Notes: generated by a model from the letters alone, not told the origin. A DNA stretch of 64,000 bases from Mercenaria mercenaria (GCF_021730395.1 NC_069375.1:17941001-18005000), one strand, 5' to 3'; shown: positions 1 to 12,349, numbered from the stretch's first letter. Program-made: numbers and translations.

Positions 1-1454
1 TTATTGTAATTACTTGCCCCCTATATATGAATAGAATTTTTGGTGGCTGCTAGCTGCCACCAGTGTCAAAAAGAATACTCCGTTTGAAAAATCTTGTCAG
101 TTCTTAAGACCATCCTAACAACACAACCAAAAATAGTTCCAAGCTTTCTAGGTAAACAATTATCTACACAACGTGCATAATTTGAAAAGCTACAATATAT
201 GCCTTAATACCATTTTTAATGTAAATTCGGCGACTAAAATCAATACAAACAATACAATACGTTTTAATTAAAACAACAACGTGTATGAATACAAATATGC
301 AAATTTATGGTCACGTGAATAAACGATGACCTCATGTCACCTGAACTGGAGCGATGTAGTACTGCCCCAGAGGTCACGTAGCTTATAACGTTGAAAAAGG
401 TAGCTTATGTATATAGAAACCTAGCCTGGGAATCCAGACTGACAATTCAAAAATGTTTCCTAACCGCAGTGTCACATGTATAGCTTCCGAAATTTAAGGC
501 TTTATTTGATAAAGAACAATGACTTCTGATAGCAATAATCCGCGGCTAAAAATAGAAACGGAATTTCAACGGAAAAGTTTCCAAACATTTCCGGTCCATA
601 GACAATACCAGTTTGTACTGCTGATAGCTTTTCCAGCAAGTTGTAATACTTTTCAAATATGTCAGAACAAACTTAAATTTCGTCATAGCTTTCAAATTGT
701 AAGATATTATATTAATGCAACCCTAGTGATCTAAGAATGTTACTGAATTTTCGACTGCATTGTCTCGTTTTCGTTTCAAGCACGCAAAAATATGACCGCA
801 TGTTGATTAGGCTATTTATAGAAAATCGATAATCAGCAGTGATATGGATTTCCTCAGGCGTTGATACTGCCAATTAACAGCGCAAATTTAGTGAGATGAT
901 TTATGAACAGAACAGTACTTTATTGATATAACTTGAACATGTACAGTTTATCGTTATATCAAGAACAAAATATACTAAAACATGCTTACAATACGAGAGT
1001 GAACAAAAATGAAAGAACATTCAGTTAAAATTCATTCGATATTGTTTGCAATGTGACCTGCCGTGAGAATCAAAGACATGTATGTTTTCTAAATAATATT
1101 CCCTCACGGATAATCTTCCTTCAGCAAATGTACAATATAAGATACTATATGTGTGCATAGATACACATGTATTCGGTATAATTTCGTCCGACAAAACACG
1201 AATTATCAACGTGGAAACCCACAGGTCGCCCAAGCTGAGAAGTGTTTCAAGCTCGCGTTGACTAAGTGGTGCTACTGTATCACGATTTCATCAACTTGTA
1301 AGCCCATGAAAGCGGGCGAAGCGATGATACTAATACTCGCCTTTTTTAAAAGGCAATGTGTCAGACTGTAGCAAGTCGTCGGATAACAGATTTGGTCAAC
1401 TTAAAAACTGGATTGTTTCAAGACAGATTCTGCTCACTTCAGCTAAATTAATTC
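1..1454. other. Non-coding AT-rich flank, nothing recognised
   Basis: The open frames here are short and show no domain or coding character. No RNA gene, tandem array or terminal repeat was seen. Probably intergenic. Confidence 0.5.
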
Positions 1455-1592
1455 GAGTCGCACCATGAGAAAAACAACACAGTGCATTTGTGACCAGCAT
1501 GGGCCCAAATCAAACTGCGGATCCATACACCACTCTGGTCAGAATCCTTGCTGTTCGCTAACGCACTATGCTGGTTTCTCATGGTGCGTCTC
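1455..1592. mobile_element. Small fold-back (MITE-like) element
   Basis: Eighteen-base inverted ends (gagtcgcaccatgagaaa at 1455-1472, near-perfect reverse complement at 1575-1592) enclose 138 bp. The ends and the inner 'tgaccagcatg' stretch match a palindromic repeat that I recall as common in bivalve genomes; this looks like a shortened copy. No coding capacity. Confidence 0.6.
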
Positions 1593-2583
1593 AATATATC
1601 TGGATACAAAAAATATGTATAAAAAGTTAAAACGGTTTCGTTTCGCCAGTTACATATTTTCGACTTTTTTCTCGGTCTGACTAAAGTTGTAAGTTTGTCT
1701 GACTTAATGTCCAGCACTTTTGCCAAGGAGTGATAATTAATGCACATCTAAAATACCCTAGCTGCAGAACTGACATTCTGAGGTGCATCTGTGGTGCATG
1801 TTTGTGTTGTTTTCTTTCACAAAAGTCTCATGAAAACCACAGCTATCTGATACGGACTAAATCAGTGTGTATAATAATTCATGACAGACACTGCCCAAAA
1901 GCTTTAAAAAGAAATCTTAAAAGCTAAATGATTTGAAGAAAAAGCTTATATTATTTATTCATAGTAAAACATTTTCGATGTAATTTATGTTGTCGTTTTC
2001 CTCACAAATAATCAAAACTATTCGTTAAAGACTGAATTAGTGTGTATGTAAACAATGACTGGCAGTGAAAAAGGATTAATTTTGAAACCAAAGCCGAATA
2101 TTAAAAAAATGCAAAAAAGTTCTTATAGTTTATATTAACAATTCCTCAGTTGTCACTTTCTTTGTAATATTTTAAACATTAATTAGCAGCCACCATCAGC
2201 GCTTTGAGCGCTTTGATTTAGAATGTTTTCTCAGCAAATGGTTTACCATGCATTAACGGTGAAAGGTAAATAAATCTTTAATACACGCTCTCTGCTGACA
2301 GATAGCGTTATCTTTTTCTAATTGAATAGTCCAGTCTATACCGAATATACAAAACTGCTGTTATCACTAACCACAACTTCATAGGACTGGACCTTGAAAT
2401 GAAATTAAATAAAAAAAAAAGTGTAAACGAACATGAATTTCCTTTAAGTTGCATTCAAAATCATGATAAGTATTTTTTTCTCAACAATTTGAGAATTGAG
2501 TCAGTCTAAATTCTACCAAATTTCAACCTGAAACATGTAAACAATAGCTTAAATTGATGCATTTCTATTTTCTTCAAATTACA
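1593..2583. other. Non-coding stretch, nothing recognised
   Basis: AT-rich sequence with short open frames only. I see no repeat structure, RNA gene or exon-like segment. Confidence 0.45.
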
Positions 2584-3577
2584 CTATAGTATAGTATAGT
2601 ATAGTATATAATATAGTATCAGTATCAGTATCAGTATCAGTATCAGTATAGTATTAGTATTAGTATTAGTATTAGTATAGTATAGTATAGTATAGTATAG
2701 TATAGTATAGTAAAGTATAGTATAGTTTAGTATTTAGTATTTAGTATTTAGTATAGTATAGTATAGTATAGCATAGAATAGCATACACAATAGCATAGCA
2801 GCGCATAGCATAGCATACACAATAGCATAGCATAGTATAGTATAGAATAGCACAGCATACACAATAGTACAACATAGCATACAGCATAGCAAAGCATTAC
2901 ATAGTGCAGCATAGCATACACAATAGTACAGCATAGCATAGCAGCGCATAGCATAGCATACACAATAGTATAGCATAGTATAGTATAGCATAGCAAAGCA
3001 TACACAATAGTGCAACATAGCATACACAATAGTATAACATAGCATACACAATAGCATAGCAGCGCTTAGCATAGCATAGTATAGTATAGCATAGCAAAGC
3101 ATAGACAATAGTACAACATAGCATATAGCATAGCATAGCATAGTACAGCATAACATAGCATAGCATACACAATAGTATAGCATAGTATAGCATAGCAAAG
3201 CATACACAATAGTGTACCATAGCATACCCAATAGCATAGCAACCCTTAGCATAGCATACACAATAGCATAGCATAGTATAGTATAGCATAGCAAAGCATA
3301 TACAATAGTACAACATAGCATATAGCATAGTATAACATAGCAAAGCATACACAATAGTGCAACATAGCATACTCAATAGCATAGCAGCGCTTAGCATAGC
3401 ATACACAATAGTATAACATAGTATAGTATAGCATAGCAAAGCATACACAATAGTACAACATAGCATATAGCATAGCATTGCATACATAATAGTACAGTAT
3501 AGCATTACATAGTGCAGCATAGCATACACAATAGTGCAACATAGCATAGCAAAGCATAGCATAGCATAGCAGCGCGT
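2584..3577. repeat. Pyramid of 5/6-bp tandem repeats
   Basis: About 1 kb of tandem repeats in blocks: 'atagt' units, then 'atcagt', then 'attagt', then 'atagt' again, 'atttagt', and finally a long 'catag' field with a recurring 'catacacaatag' phrase of about 25-70 bp higher-order spacing. The order suggests successive local expansions of mutated units. The - strand is open in several frames only because CTATG/CTATA units contain no stop; those frames are not genes. The array abuts the left side of the Polinton. Confidence 0.9.
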
Positions 3578-3604
3578 CACGATATGAGTCCATATAAATA
3601 GATG

Positions 3605-3952
3605 AAACTGGAATAAACTTGTATTTTAACAGCCAATCAAATTTAAGATAAATGACGCTTTTACTAAAAATAGACTGCCTCGTTTTAAATCTTTCTTGAC
3701 AGTATATAAGAACGGTCTATAGAGGAATTTTGAAATAACACATAGACTTACTTTTCACATGATAAATCGGTCTTTCATAGAGGAATTTAAAATAACGGAC
3801 ATACTATTTTTTCAGATGATGAGTGGGTCATTCATAGAGGAATTTTAAAATAACTAAGCACCAATGAATGAAAGCAAGGCTCACTACACTATATATAAGA
3901 AGGAGCTGGACTGACATCATTTATTCTAACTTTTAGAATTTGAACAGGCAAC
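3605..3952 (+). promoter_or_regulatory. Left promoter region of the Polinton
   Basis: Contains a CCAAT box (about 3633), a CTAAAAATAG motif (3664-3673), a TATA-like 'agtatataag' (about 3702) and three spaced copies of 'catagaggaatttnaaataac' (about 3716, 3776 and 3832, spacing about 57 bp). A second TATA-like box, 'ctatatataag' (about 3889), lies about 60 bp before the first ATG at 3953. CCAAT plus CTAAAAATAG recurs at the right end of the element, so these may be shared element promoter motifs. Confidence 0.55.
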
Positions 3953-6900
3953 ATGGAGAGAACCATTGAAATGATGGTAAATTCTTTTAACAGCGCAGAC
4001 GACCTAATGGATTTCGCAGCTACATGGGGGATTCAGGACTCCCCGGGTGTGCGGTTCCGTTTGTTTCAATTGAGGAACCCACAATACGGTAAAGACTTTG
4101 TTGACGAAGAGTTGAATAACATACTTCAACATTTTGGGGAGCCAACTGACCAGAATACAAACGATATGGAGTTGGTCCTGGAATACGTAAGAGAACAAGA
4201 AGAGATAGAACAGTGTATTAAAGCGTCACTATTTGATGACGAGATGGAAGAAACGACGGCTGCTTGTATTCAAGATGGGGAGTGGCACCCTACATCACTA
4301 GGGGTACAGATAGGTGGCGGAGAAGAGCCCCAACCGGGTCCTCTCATAGACCCGACCCTAAGGGACTCCAGTATACCATTAGAAAAAAATCAGAAAAGAC
4401 TTATGCAAAAAGCGCTGCAGTAGATCGTACGTATCAAGTCAAGATCAGTGAGCAGTATAGAGGAGAGAGACTAGAAGATGTGAGACAAGGTCTCCATCAT
4501 ATGTTTGACGAAGTGTTAGAGGAAGCCCGGGGCGATTTGGTAGGGAACGATTTAGGGCGTGTTGTTATACACCACCAAGGACTGCATGACCCAATTGTCG
4601 TACCCCTCCAGCCCTGGGACCAACTGAATGCAGATAAAGTGATGGGGACTATTGAGAAAGTGCTGAATAGTAATAAAGACTTGTCCATCGACGAAAGGTT
4701 TGACATATCCGTCGGAACTATAGATTTACCTAAAGTAGGGGCTAGACGAAGAATCACTAAACTAAAAGGAAAAAACAACTCGTTACAGTTGAAAAAATCT
4801 ATAGTTACCATAGAAAATGACGACCAGATGTGTATGGCCAGAGCGATTGGAGTCAGTTGGGCCAAATTAAAAAGATGCACGGAAAATGAATGGAAAGAAA
4901 TAACCAAAAACAGACAAAAGAAGAGTAATCTACAACTTATCCTAGAACATCGAAAAGTACCAGAAAGTTATTTTATGAACTTGAGAAAAAAGAAAAGAGA
5001 CGAACAACGACAGTTGGCGGCTGCAATAAGTAAATTAGCTCAAATACCATTGGACAGACCAGCTAGTTTAGAAGATATCACGGCGTTTGAAGAAGTCCTG
5101 GGAGTACGCGTAATAGTGATCAATGCCATGCTAGGCAATAAATTCATCACCAGTCCAAGTTCTGACGAGCGTCCTTGCATCTACATATACTTAGTGGACG
5201 ACAATCACTTTCATGCCATCACCAGTATCGTCGGCTTCTTTAGCGCCAATTACTTTTGTGAAAAATGTCTCAAACATTACGACCACAAAGAAAGACACCA
5301 GTGCGAAACACATTGTATTATTTGTAAAAGAGACCAATGCCCTAAAACAGAGACGCCAGTGAAATGTAAAGAATGCAACATGGACTGTAGATCAGAAGAG
5401 TGCTATCAAAAACATAAACAAATACCTATACATAAGAAAGGAAAAAATAAAGGAAAACCCAGCGGAACCTCACAATGCGACAAATGGTGGAAGTGCCCTT
5501 CATGCTATAAAGTGTTAAGATTAGATCAACGCAAGAAAGAAGAACACCAGTGTGGAGAGTATATGTGCAGTTCATGTAACGAATATGTTTTGGAAGGACA
5601 TTTGTGTTATTTAAGAGCCACCCCAGCAATGGAAGATCACATACCAAAGTTCATATTTTTTTATTTTGAGTGTAGTCAGGATGAAACATCAGTGTGTGAA
5701 AATGGATATGTACCTAATAGGAAAATTGATTGTAAAGTCTGCCAATCGCAACAGGTATGTAAATCTTGCTCCAAATGTCAAAATTGTAGAACGTCATGGT
5801 GCGGTAAAACCACGCATCGTCCCAATTTTGTAGTGGCCCATACTGTATGTCCGGAATGCATTAATAAAGACTTAACGCCCGAGTCTATATGTAAAAAATG
5901 CGGTACCCGTTGTGACGAATGTCTTAGACCCGACAAAATCATTTATAGCGGATCCAAAATTATGTACATGACGTTGGAGCAAGATTTACATATTGAAGTG
6001 ATTGACAGTCTCAATTTTTTACCCATGAAATTATCTGCGTTACCGAAAGCCTTTGGATTAGATGAATTGGATTAGATGAATTGAAAAAAGGGTGGTTCCC
6101 TCATTATTTTAATACAAAAGAAAACAAAAATTATATAGGACCCTACCCTGAGGCTAAATTTTACGGACATGATTTTATGAGTGAGAAAGAGAGATCTGAT
6201 TTGTTAGCATGGTTGAGTGAGAAAAAGAATGATGTGTTTGATTTTACAAAAGAAATGTTAGAATATTGTAGAAGCGATGTTGATATTTTGAGACAAGCGT
6301 GTTTAAAATTTAGAGAATTATTGATGAATGCTACGGGCGAAAGAGAGTTTGAAATAAATGAGAAAGGGCAGGAAGAAGAAAAGTTATTACGGGCCGTAGA
6401 TCCATTCGATTCCGTGACTATAGCTTCCGTCTGCATGAATGTATTTAGAACCAAATTTTTAGAAGAAGAATGGAAAGTAGAATTAGAGGGTGAAAATGAT
6501 TGGGTACCCGCAAAATTAGTAGATGGAAAGCTGTATGTATTACGAAAATGAATGGATCCACGAAACCGAACTGACTGGAAAGGAAGTGAGAGAGAAAAAA
6601 TTTGTACGTACAATGATAGCAAAAATTCCTCCTGGTGGTTACAATGATCAATATAGTAAGGTCTCTATAGAATGGTTAGAATGGTTGGCACATAATAAAA
6701 ATATCAAAATTCAACACGCATTAAATATTGGCGAAAAATCTTTACCAGGTACGCGATATAAATTAGATGGGTATTGTGAAGAAACAAACACAGCGTATGA
6801 GCTCAACGGGTGCTATTGGCATGGATGCCGAGATTGTTTCACTGATAATCGCGAAAATACGTGTCATCCACTCACCAATCAATCGTTAGACGAACTATTC

Positions 6901-8400
6901 GCGTTGACAATGAAAAAGAAAGCTTACATAGAACAATTAGGAATGAAATATGTTTGTATTTGGGAGCATGAATTCAGAAAACACAAGAATCAAAATTCTG
7001 AGATGAAGCATTTTCTTGATAATTTAGATTTAACAGACAGGTTAGATCCTAGGGAAAGTTTCTTCGGGGGACGCACCAATGCCAGTAAACTCTACTACCA
7101 AGTTGATGAAAGCGAGCAAGTCAAATATGTGGATTTCACTAGTTTGTATCCTTGGGTCAACAAGTATTGCCAGTATCCTGTAGGTCACCCGTCATATAAC
7201 AAAAGATTTTAATGACTTAAAGGAGTACTTTGGTATTGCCAAAGTAAAAATAGTACCACCAAGAGGTCTATACATCCCGTCCTTCCTTATAGGTCAAATG
7301 GCAAGCTGAAATTCCCTTATGTAGGACCTGCGCAGATAATGAAAACCAAAACCCTGTGATTGCCGGATGATGATAGAGCGTTCACTGGCACGTGGTGTAC
7401 GCCAGAGATCCAGACCGCTTTAAGATTAGGTTATACCATTATGAAAATATATGAAGTATACCACTGGGAGGAAACCACTCAATATGACCCTAAAACCAGT
7501 GAAAGCGGGCTGTTTGCCAATTACATAAACACATTTTTAAAGTTTAAGCAAGAGGCAAGCGGCTCCCCTGACTGGATACAAAATGAACAAGACATGAAGA
7601 ATTACATAACTCAATATATGGAGAAAGAGGGTGTTTCATTGGATCGGTCAAACATTAGGAAGAATCCAGGTTTGAGAGCGCTGGCTAAACTATGTCTCAA
7701 TAGCTTTTGGGGTAAGTTTGGTCAACGTCTCAATATGCGTCAGACAGAGTTCTTTCACGAAACGCAGGCAAACCTTTTCTTCCAACTGTTTTCTGATCCT
7801 ACGAAACAACCACTCAATTTTCATATCCTTTCCAATGACATGTTACAAGTAGAATGGCAATTCAAACAAGACTGTCAACCCGAAGATAATAAAACAAACA
7901 TCTATTTAGCTACTTTTACAACTTGTTGGGCCAGACTTAAACTTTACAGTGTACTCGAAAAGCTCAATAGGAGGGTTCTGTATTATGATACAGACAGTGT
8001 GATATATGTAAGTCGCCCAGGACAGTATGATCCTCCATTAGGTGATTACTTGGGGGAACTTACAGATGAGCTTGACGGTGGGGAGTACATTGTAGAGTTT
8101 GTCTCTGGTGGCCCTAAAAATTACGCTTACAAAACCAGTAAAAATAAAGAGACGTGTAAGGTTAGGGGTTTTACTTTGAATTATAAAAATAGTCAGTTGA
8201 TCAATTTTGAAAGTGTAAAACACATTGTGACCGATCCGAAAGGTTGTCCGAGCATTACAGTAACAAATCCGCATAAAATTTGTAGAGATAAGAGAAAAAG
8301 GAAAATAGTCAATCGAGAAGAAAACAAAAAATATCAAGAGGTGTATACAAAACGTAGAAAAATTGCAGATTTTGACACTGAACCGTACTGTGTTAGTTAG
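3953..8400 (+). pseudogene. Polinton protein-primed DNA polymerase B, broken
   Basis: This is the replication polymerase of the element. The N-terminal part is the acidic and basic leader typical of bivalve Polinton polymerases. A cysteine-rich middle (about 5240-5950) has many CxxC pairs and looks like zinc ribbons. The 3' half has family B motifs: DFTSLYP (about 7135), a KLCLNSFWGKFG block (about 7690) and YYDTDSVIY (about 7980). It is broken by a few interruptions and cannot be read as one frame. Family B polymerases of Polintons are thought to start DNA synthesis from a terminal protein. It is the first gene of the + strand block, followed by the membrane protein and ATPase. Confidence 0.9.
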
Positions 8401-8573
8401 ATTGATGTTAATACGTTTTAAAATTAAATTTATGTGTTAAGGTTTTTGCCATCTGTATTTTAGTTTTTGTTATCTACGTTACAGCTTTTGCACTTTAACA
8501 TGTAATTTTCCCTAGGGTCCGTTTACGTTTCTGACAATGCTGTTTCAAAAAAGTGTAACAGCTGTTTTAAAAA

Positions 8574-8966
8574 ATGTTACAGGCGTTTAGATATTTTATA
8601 TCATTAATAAAAACATGTAAGAATATGATGCGTTTGTCATTTCATGGAAAGAACTCCCATTCTCGCCTTAATCAACGTAAGAATATGAATCCCGCAGGTA
8701 CTCACACCCCTGAAAGGGAAACGTTTATACGTTTTCCACATTCTAATGAACAAGAAAACAGGTCCATTAGTGACCGTTGGCATTTATTAGGCACTCGAGT
8801 ACCTCAAGCTGAGATCGTGTACTTTTGTCAAATGATCATTGTTTATGTGATCATCATTACCTCCATCATTAACCTATCTCTTCAAAACGGTGCTAGCGAA
8901 TTGTGGATCAGTCTACTCAGTAGTTGTATCGGATACGCCTTACCAAGTCCAAAGCTCAAAAAATAA
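8574..8966 (+). CDS. Polinton small membrane protein
   Basis: About 130 aa, with a polar N-terminal half and a hydrophobic segment at about residues 82-103 (QMIIVYVIIITSIINLSL), then a second weaker one (about 110-123) ending in PSPKLKK. A small membrane protein just ahead of the ATPase is common in Polintons; its job is not known to me. Its stop overlaps the ATPase ATG in a TAATG arrangement at 8964-8968. The true start is uncertain: an internal Met at about residue 20 or 38 is also possible. It looks whole. Confidence 0.6.
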   Translation: MLQAFRYFISLIKTCKNMMRLSFHGKNSHSRLNQRKNMNPAGTHTPERETFIRFPHSNEQENRSISDRWHLLGTRVPQAEIVYFCQMIIVYVIIITSIINLSLQNGASELWISLLSSCIGYALPSPKLKK

Positions 8967-9619
8967 TGAAAACATCATTACCTTTTGAACCTTGCTCCAG
9001 TATGTGTATTAGTGGTCAAACCGGAAGCGGTAAAACGCAATGGGTGTACAGGTTTTTGAAAAATGTGAAAGATATGTATTCGAGAGAACCACCTTCGCAC
9101 GTATTATACTGTTACGGTATACATCAAGACTTGTTTGACGACATGGAAAGGTCTATTCCAAACTTTTATAGTAAACAAGGACTGCCAACGGGTGAAGAAG
9201 TGGACGACTTTACCCGTGACAAGAGGCACAAGCTGATTATTATCGATGATCTCATGCACGAAGTAATGCGAAACAAAGACATGGAGTTACTTTTCACGCA
9301 GGGCTGTCATCATAGGAGGGTATCTGTTATACTAATTACACAGAACTTGTATCCGGGAGGTAAACACGCCAGGACTATTGCCTTGAATACGTGGTATATG
9401 GTACTCATGAAAAATTTGAGAGATGTATCGCAAGTAGGAATATTGGGACGACAACTCTACTCTGGTAAAACAAAAAGATTCATGAAAGCTTATGAAGACG
9501 CATTAAGCACGAAACACGGTTATTTTTTGGTGGATATGAGCCCTCACGCCAATGATAGATACCGTTTAAGAACCCTTATTTTTCCGGGTGAAGACCCTAT
9601 AGTCTACAGATTAACGTAA
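8966..9619 (+). CDS. Polinton packaging ATPase (FtsK/HerA type)
   Basis: About 217 aa from the ATG at 8966, which overlaps the stop of the preceding gene. Walker A is GQTGSGKT near residue 17-24. Walker B is KLIIIDDL at about residue 90. A downstream QN sensor-like motif (LITQNLYPGG) follows. This is the A32/FtsK-HerA ATPase used by Polintons and many DNA viruses to move genomes into capsids. An upstream in-frame Met at 8924 would add 14 residues inside the preceding gene; the overlapping ATG fits the family length better. The frame appears whole. Confidence 0.9.
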   Translation: MKTSLPFEPCSSMCISGQTGSGKTQWVYRFLKNVKDMYSREPPSHVLYCYGIHQDLFDDMERSIPNFYSKQGLPTGEEVDDFTRDKRHKLIIIDDLMHEVMRNKDMELLFTQGCHHRRVSVILITQNLYPGGKHARTIALNTWYMVLMKNLRDVSQVGILGRQLYSGKTKRFMKAYEDALSTKHGYFLVDMSPHANDRYRLRTLIFPGEDPIVYRLT

Positions 9620-9650
9620 GAAGGAAGACCAAAGCAGCGTAAGAGTAACC

Positions 9651-9817
9651 ATGGTTGAACTAATCAAACAGCAACGTCATTTCTTACATCTTCTTAAAAA
9701 CACTACAGCCACGCAAAGGAAAGCATTGTTGAGTACAATTACCAGACATCAACTGAGAGCTCTCGCCCAGATTGCCTACAATATTCTCAGGTTTAAAATA
9801 CGCCTTACTTTTTTTTC
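9651..9817 (+). pseudogene. Polinton small ORF, cut by Penelope-like insertion
   Basis: About 50 residues remain before Penelope-like sequence begins. They resemble the N-terminus of the - strand ORF at 14435-14782: both have a hydrophobic leucine-rich start, then 'T.RK.ml..it..Ql.AlaqiA..i'. The two look like paralogous Polinton small proteins of unknown function, possibly core or DNA-associated. It follows the ATPase by 31 bp. The gene is disrupted by the insertion. Confidence 0.6.
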
Positions 9818-11540
9818 GTCGATTAAAAATTCTGGCGAAATCCTGGATAAGTTGAAAATTAATAATTACAAGGTATCTACAGTCAGTACATACGATTTTT
9901 CTACTTTGTATACCACTTTACCACATAACTTAATAAATGACAAATTAACTGCCCTAATTCAAAAGACTTTTGCCAGAGAGAATGCTACATTTATCGCTTG
10001 CAATTTTGATAAAGCTTTTTTACTAGCAATTATTATTAAACATTATACTATGTGGACCTGTGACGAAGTTTGTAAAGCCCTTTCCTTTTATTGAACAACA
10101 TTTACATCAGTTTGGGAATGCAGTTTTTAGACAAGTTGTTGGTATTCCCATGGGAACAAATTGTGCACCCCTTGTCGCAGATTTGTTTTTATATTTGTTA
10201 TGAAAGGACTTTATGTTGAGCCTTTCTCCAGATACGCAAGCAGATATTATAACTGCATTTAATAATACATCACGCTATCTGGATGATATTCTTAATATGG
10301 ATAATCCGTTTTTTGGTCGTTTGGTGGGTACTATTTATCCTAGGGAGCTTCAGTTAATTAAAACTAACAATTCGGATACTGATGCTTCTTTTTTAGATTT
10401 ACATCCCTCTATTTACGACAATATTATACATACCAAAATTTATGACAAGAGGGATGATTTTAATTTTAGTATTGTAAATTTTCCCCATTTGGATGGGGAT
10501 GTACCTCAGGCTACATCTTATGGGGTATATATTTCTCAATTAATTCGGTTTGCCAGAGCGTGTAGTCATGTCAAGCATTTCAATGAACGTAATCAATATA
10601 TTACAAGTAAACTTCTTCAGCAAGGCTACCGTTATTACAAATTGCGTAAATATTTTACTAAATTTTATTATCGTAATTCTGATTTAGTTTTAAAATTCAA
10701 TAGTAATTTAAAGACACTTCTGCGAGAAGGTATTTCTAAACCCGTTTTTTATGGGGATGTGGTTTACAAACTTCGTAAGATCTTGGGTCATGGTAATTTT
10801 CCAAATGTATTTGGAAAGATTATCAAACGTTTTATTAAAAGAGGTTACGACCCAACTGTTTTGAGACATACCGCATGTTTAGTGTTCAACCCGTTTACAG
10901 TTGGACACTACGCTTCCCTCTTTGATTGCGTCTGACGGAAGAGGGGGAGGACTCTATGAGGCATTGAGTACATACGTTTTTGGTTCTTAAGGTTTGCTTT
11001 TTATATATTTATACACGAGCATTTTTGTGTTTTACATGCCATGCCTTTTTGTTTCTATTACGTGTGTTAGAGATTCACCTGGAGGGGATTACTTTTATTT
11101 ACACTGTCCCATGTCTTTGGAACATGGTGGGGGTAAGAGTGAGGTTGGGTGCGCACCATAAACCGGTTTAAGCTCCCCAGTGGTGTTTTTGCCACTGACC
11201 GTTCCAAGGCGGTGCCCCACTGTGTTCCTTTGTTTGTTCGTTTTGTCCTTGTGTGTTGACTTTGTGTGCGCGCGTGTGTGTATGCTTATTGTTCGTCTTG
11301 TCCTTATGTGTTGGCTTTGAGTGTGTGTGTGTGTGTTGTTCATTTTGTCCTGATGTGTAAGCTTTGGGTGTGTGTGTGTGGTGCACGCGTTTGCGTGCTG
11401 GGGGTTCGTTTTGGGGAGGCTGCGCTTTTGGTGCGTGGCATTCCCTGTTTGATATTTTTCTTTGTTCTTTTTTACACCTTCTGAAAAAAATAGGCTTAAG
11501 CGCCAGAAACGTTTTATTCATATACTCGGAAACAGAAAAA
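9818..11540 (+). mobile_element. Penelope-like element, copy 1, inside the Polinton
   Basis: The + strand encodes Penelope-type reverse transcriptase pieces: a motif A-like DFSTLYTTLPHNLI (about 9895), GIPMGTNCAPL (about 10141) and RYLDDIL (about 10271), ending near 10935. The match to copy 2 (28715-30110) begins at 'ctggcgaaatcctggataag', which fixes the left edge at about 9818. From about 11015 to 11470 the sequence matches copy 3 (33776-34150) in the orientation opposite to the RT, so the insertion is composite or inverted. The RT has a frameshift and an in-frame stop between its motif A and motif B blocks. The GIY-YIG domain is not seen here. A TG-rich microsatellite (about 11260-11390) sits within. 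Confidence 0.8.
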
Positions 11541-11599
11541 TTGGATTCAATCAAAAGAAAGAAGCCATCCAACATAAGCCACGAGTGATCTACACCTTA

Positions 11600-11849
11600 G
11601 TGAAAATTGCGTTTGTGTATCTAGAACCCGTATTGCTATAATGGAAAAAAATTTATTTTGGTTCCCTACGAAAAATATCGGCGTATGCAACAGTTCAAGT
11701 ATACCGTATCTGGAGAAACAAAAGATGATGAGCCCATACATCCTAAAGTGGCCAGAGCCTCATTAACTCCACCAGGGGAAAGCGCGATCAAGAAAGAGAA
11801 AAAAACTAAAAAGACTCATAAAGCAAATATAGACTGGATCTCGTTTTAA
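11600..11849 (+). pseudogene. Polinton small basic ORF, C-terminal part
   Basis: Polinton sequence resumes after the Penelope-like insertion. The last 63 residues include LVPYEKYRRMQQ, then a proline and lysine-rich tail (TPPGESAIKKEKKTKK) ending in WISF. This layout is known from short Polinton proteins of unknown role. No intact start is seen, because the upstream part is missing or disrupted by the insertion. It is the last + strand gene before the convergent - strand block. Confidence 0.5.
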
Positions 11850-11923
11850 AACAAAGACAATATTTTCTTTTGATTTCTATTTTATTGTTATATACATACA
11901 AAATAAATAAATATAAACTGGTT
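11850..11923. terminator. Convergent polyadenylation region
   Basis: The 74 bp between the + block (ends 11849) and the - block (ends 11924) hold AATAAA on + (11902-11907) and AATAAA on - (reverse complement at 11881-11886). Each signal sits 40-55 bp after the stop of the gene it would serve, so this is probably a shared two-way 3' end region. Confidence 0.6.
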
Positions 11924-12349
11924 CTATAGTTTGTTTTTGTTTACAATTCTGTCAATGTAGATATCATTCCATTTTCTATCATACACATTAAAAGGTTTGA
12001 CAATGTCTTTTAAAGTCATTCCTGTACATCTAGTCATGACGTAATACACGCAATAAAGTCCACAGGTGTCCGATTTAGAGTCTTGAATAGGATCACGAAT
12101 CATCCAGTACTCGTTTGTTAATATGGTTTCAAAGCCGACATCGTAGTCGTTTGGCATTTTTCCTAGAGAATCAAAGAATTCATAAGGTCCTTGTATCGGA
12201 AAATAAAAAGTGACCCAGTGCTTTCCAGGTCCATCACTCGTATCCGTTTTAGAAATAACAAACTGTCCTTTTTGAACTTTAATTTGATCAGAGGCGCATA
12301 AAGTTGCTGGATATCCTATGAGTAAACGTTCAAGTTCTATATTATTCAT
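11924..12349 (-). CDS. Polinton adenain-like cysteine protease
   Basis: 141 aa. The catalytic order fits the adenovirus protease (C5/Ulp1-like) family: His in GKHWVTFYF, Asp in FFDSLG, and Cys in DTCGLYCVYYV. In Polintons this enzyme is thought to mature capsid proteins. Its start overlaps the end of the capsid-like gene by 4 bp (ATGA type), so the two may be expressed together. The frame looks whole. Confidence 0.9.
   Translation of the reverse strand: MNNIELERLLIGYPATLCASDQIKVQKGQFVISKTDTSDGPGKHWVTFYFPIQGPYEFFDSLGKMPNDYDVGFETILTNEYWMIRDPIQDSKSDTCGLYCVYYVMTRCTGMTLKDIVKPFNVYDRKWNDIYIDRIVNKNKL

Noticed and set aside
2734-3593. Long open frames of Met, Leu, Cys, Tyr and Ala repeats on the - strand
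   Set aside because: They arise from the CATAG/TATAG satellite, which has no stop in several frames. Not genes.
4423-4440. PQPGP near the early Polinton polymerase region as a 2A-like ribosome-skipping site
   Set aside because: It lacks the D-V/I-E-x-N-P-G-P core (Gln replaces Asn), and the region is part of a broken gene, so the resemblance is too weak.
11095-11575. His/Thr-rich open frames on - near 11100-11575
   Set aside because: These come from the TG microsatellite and the Penelope tail; they show no protein family.
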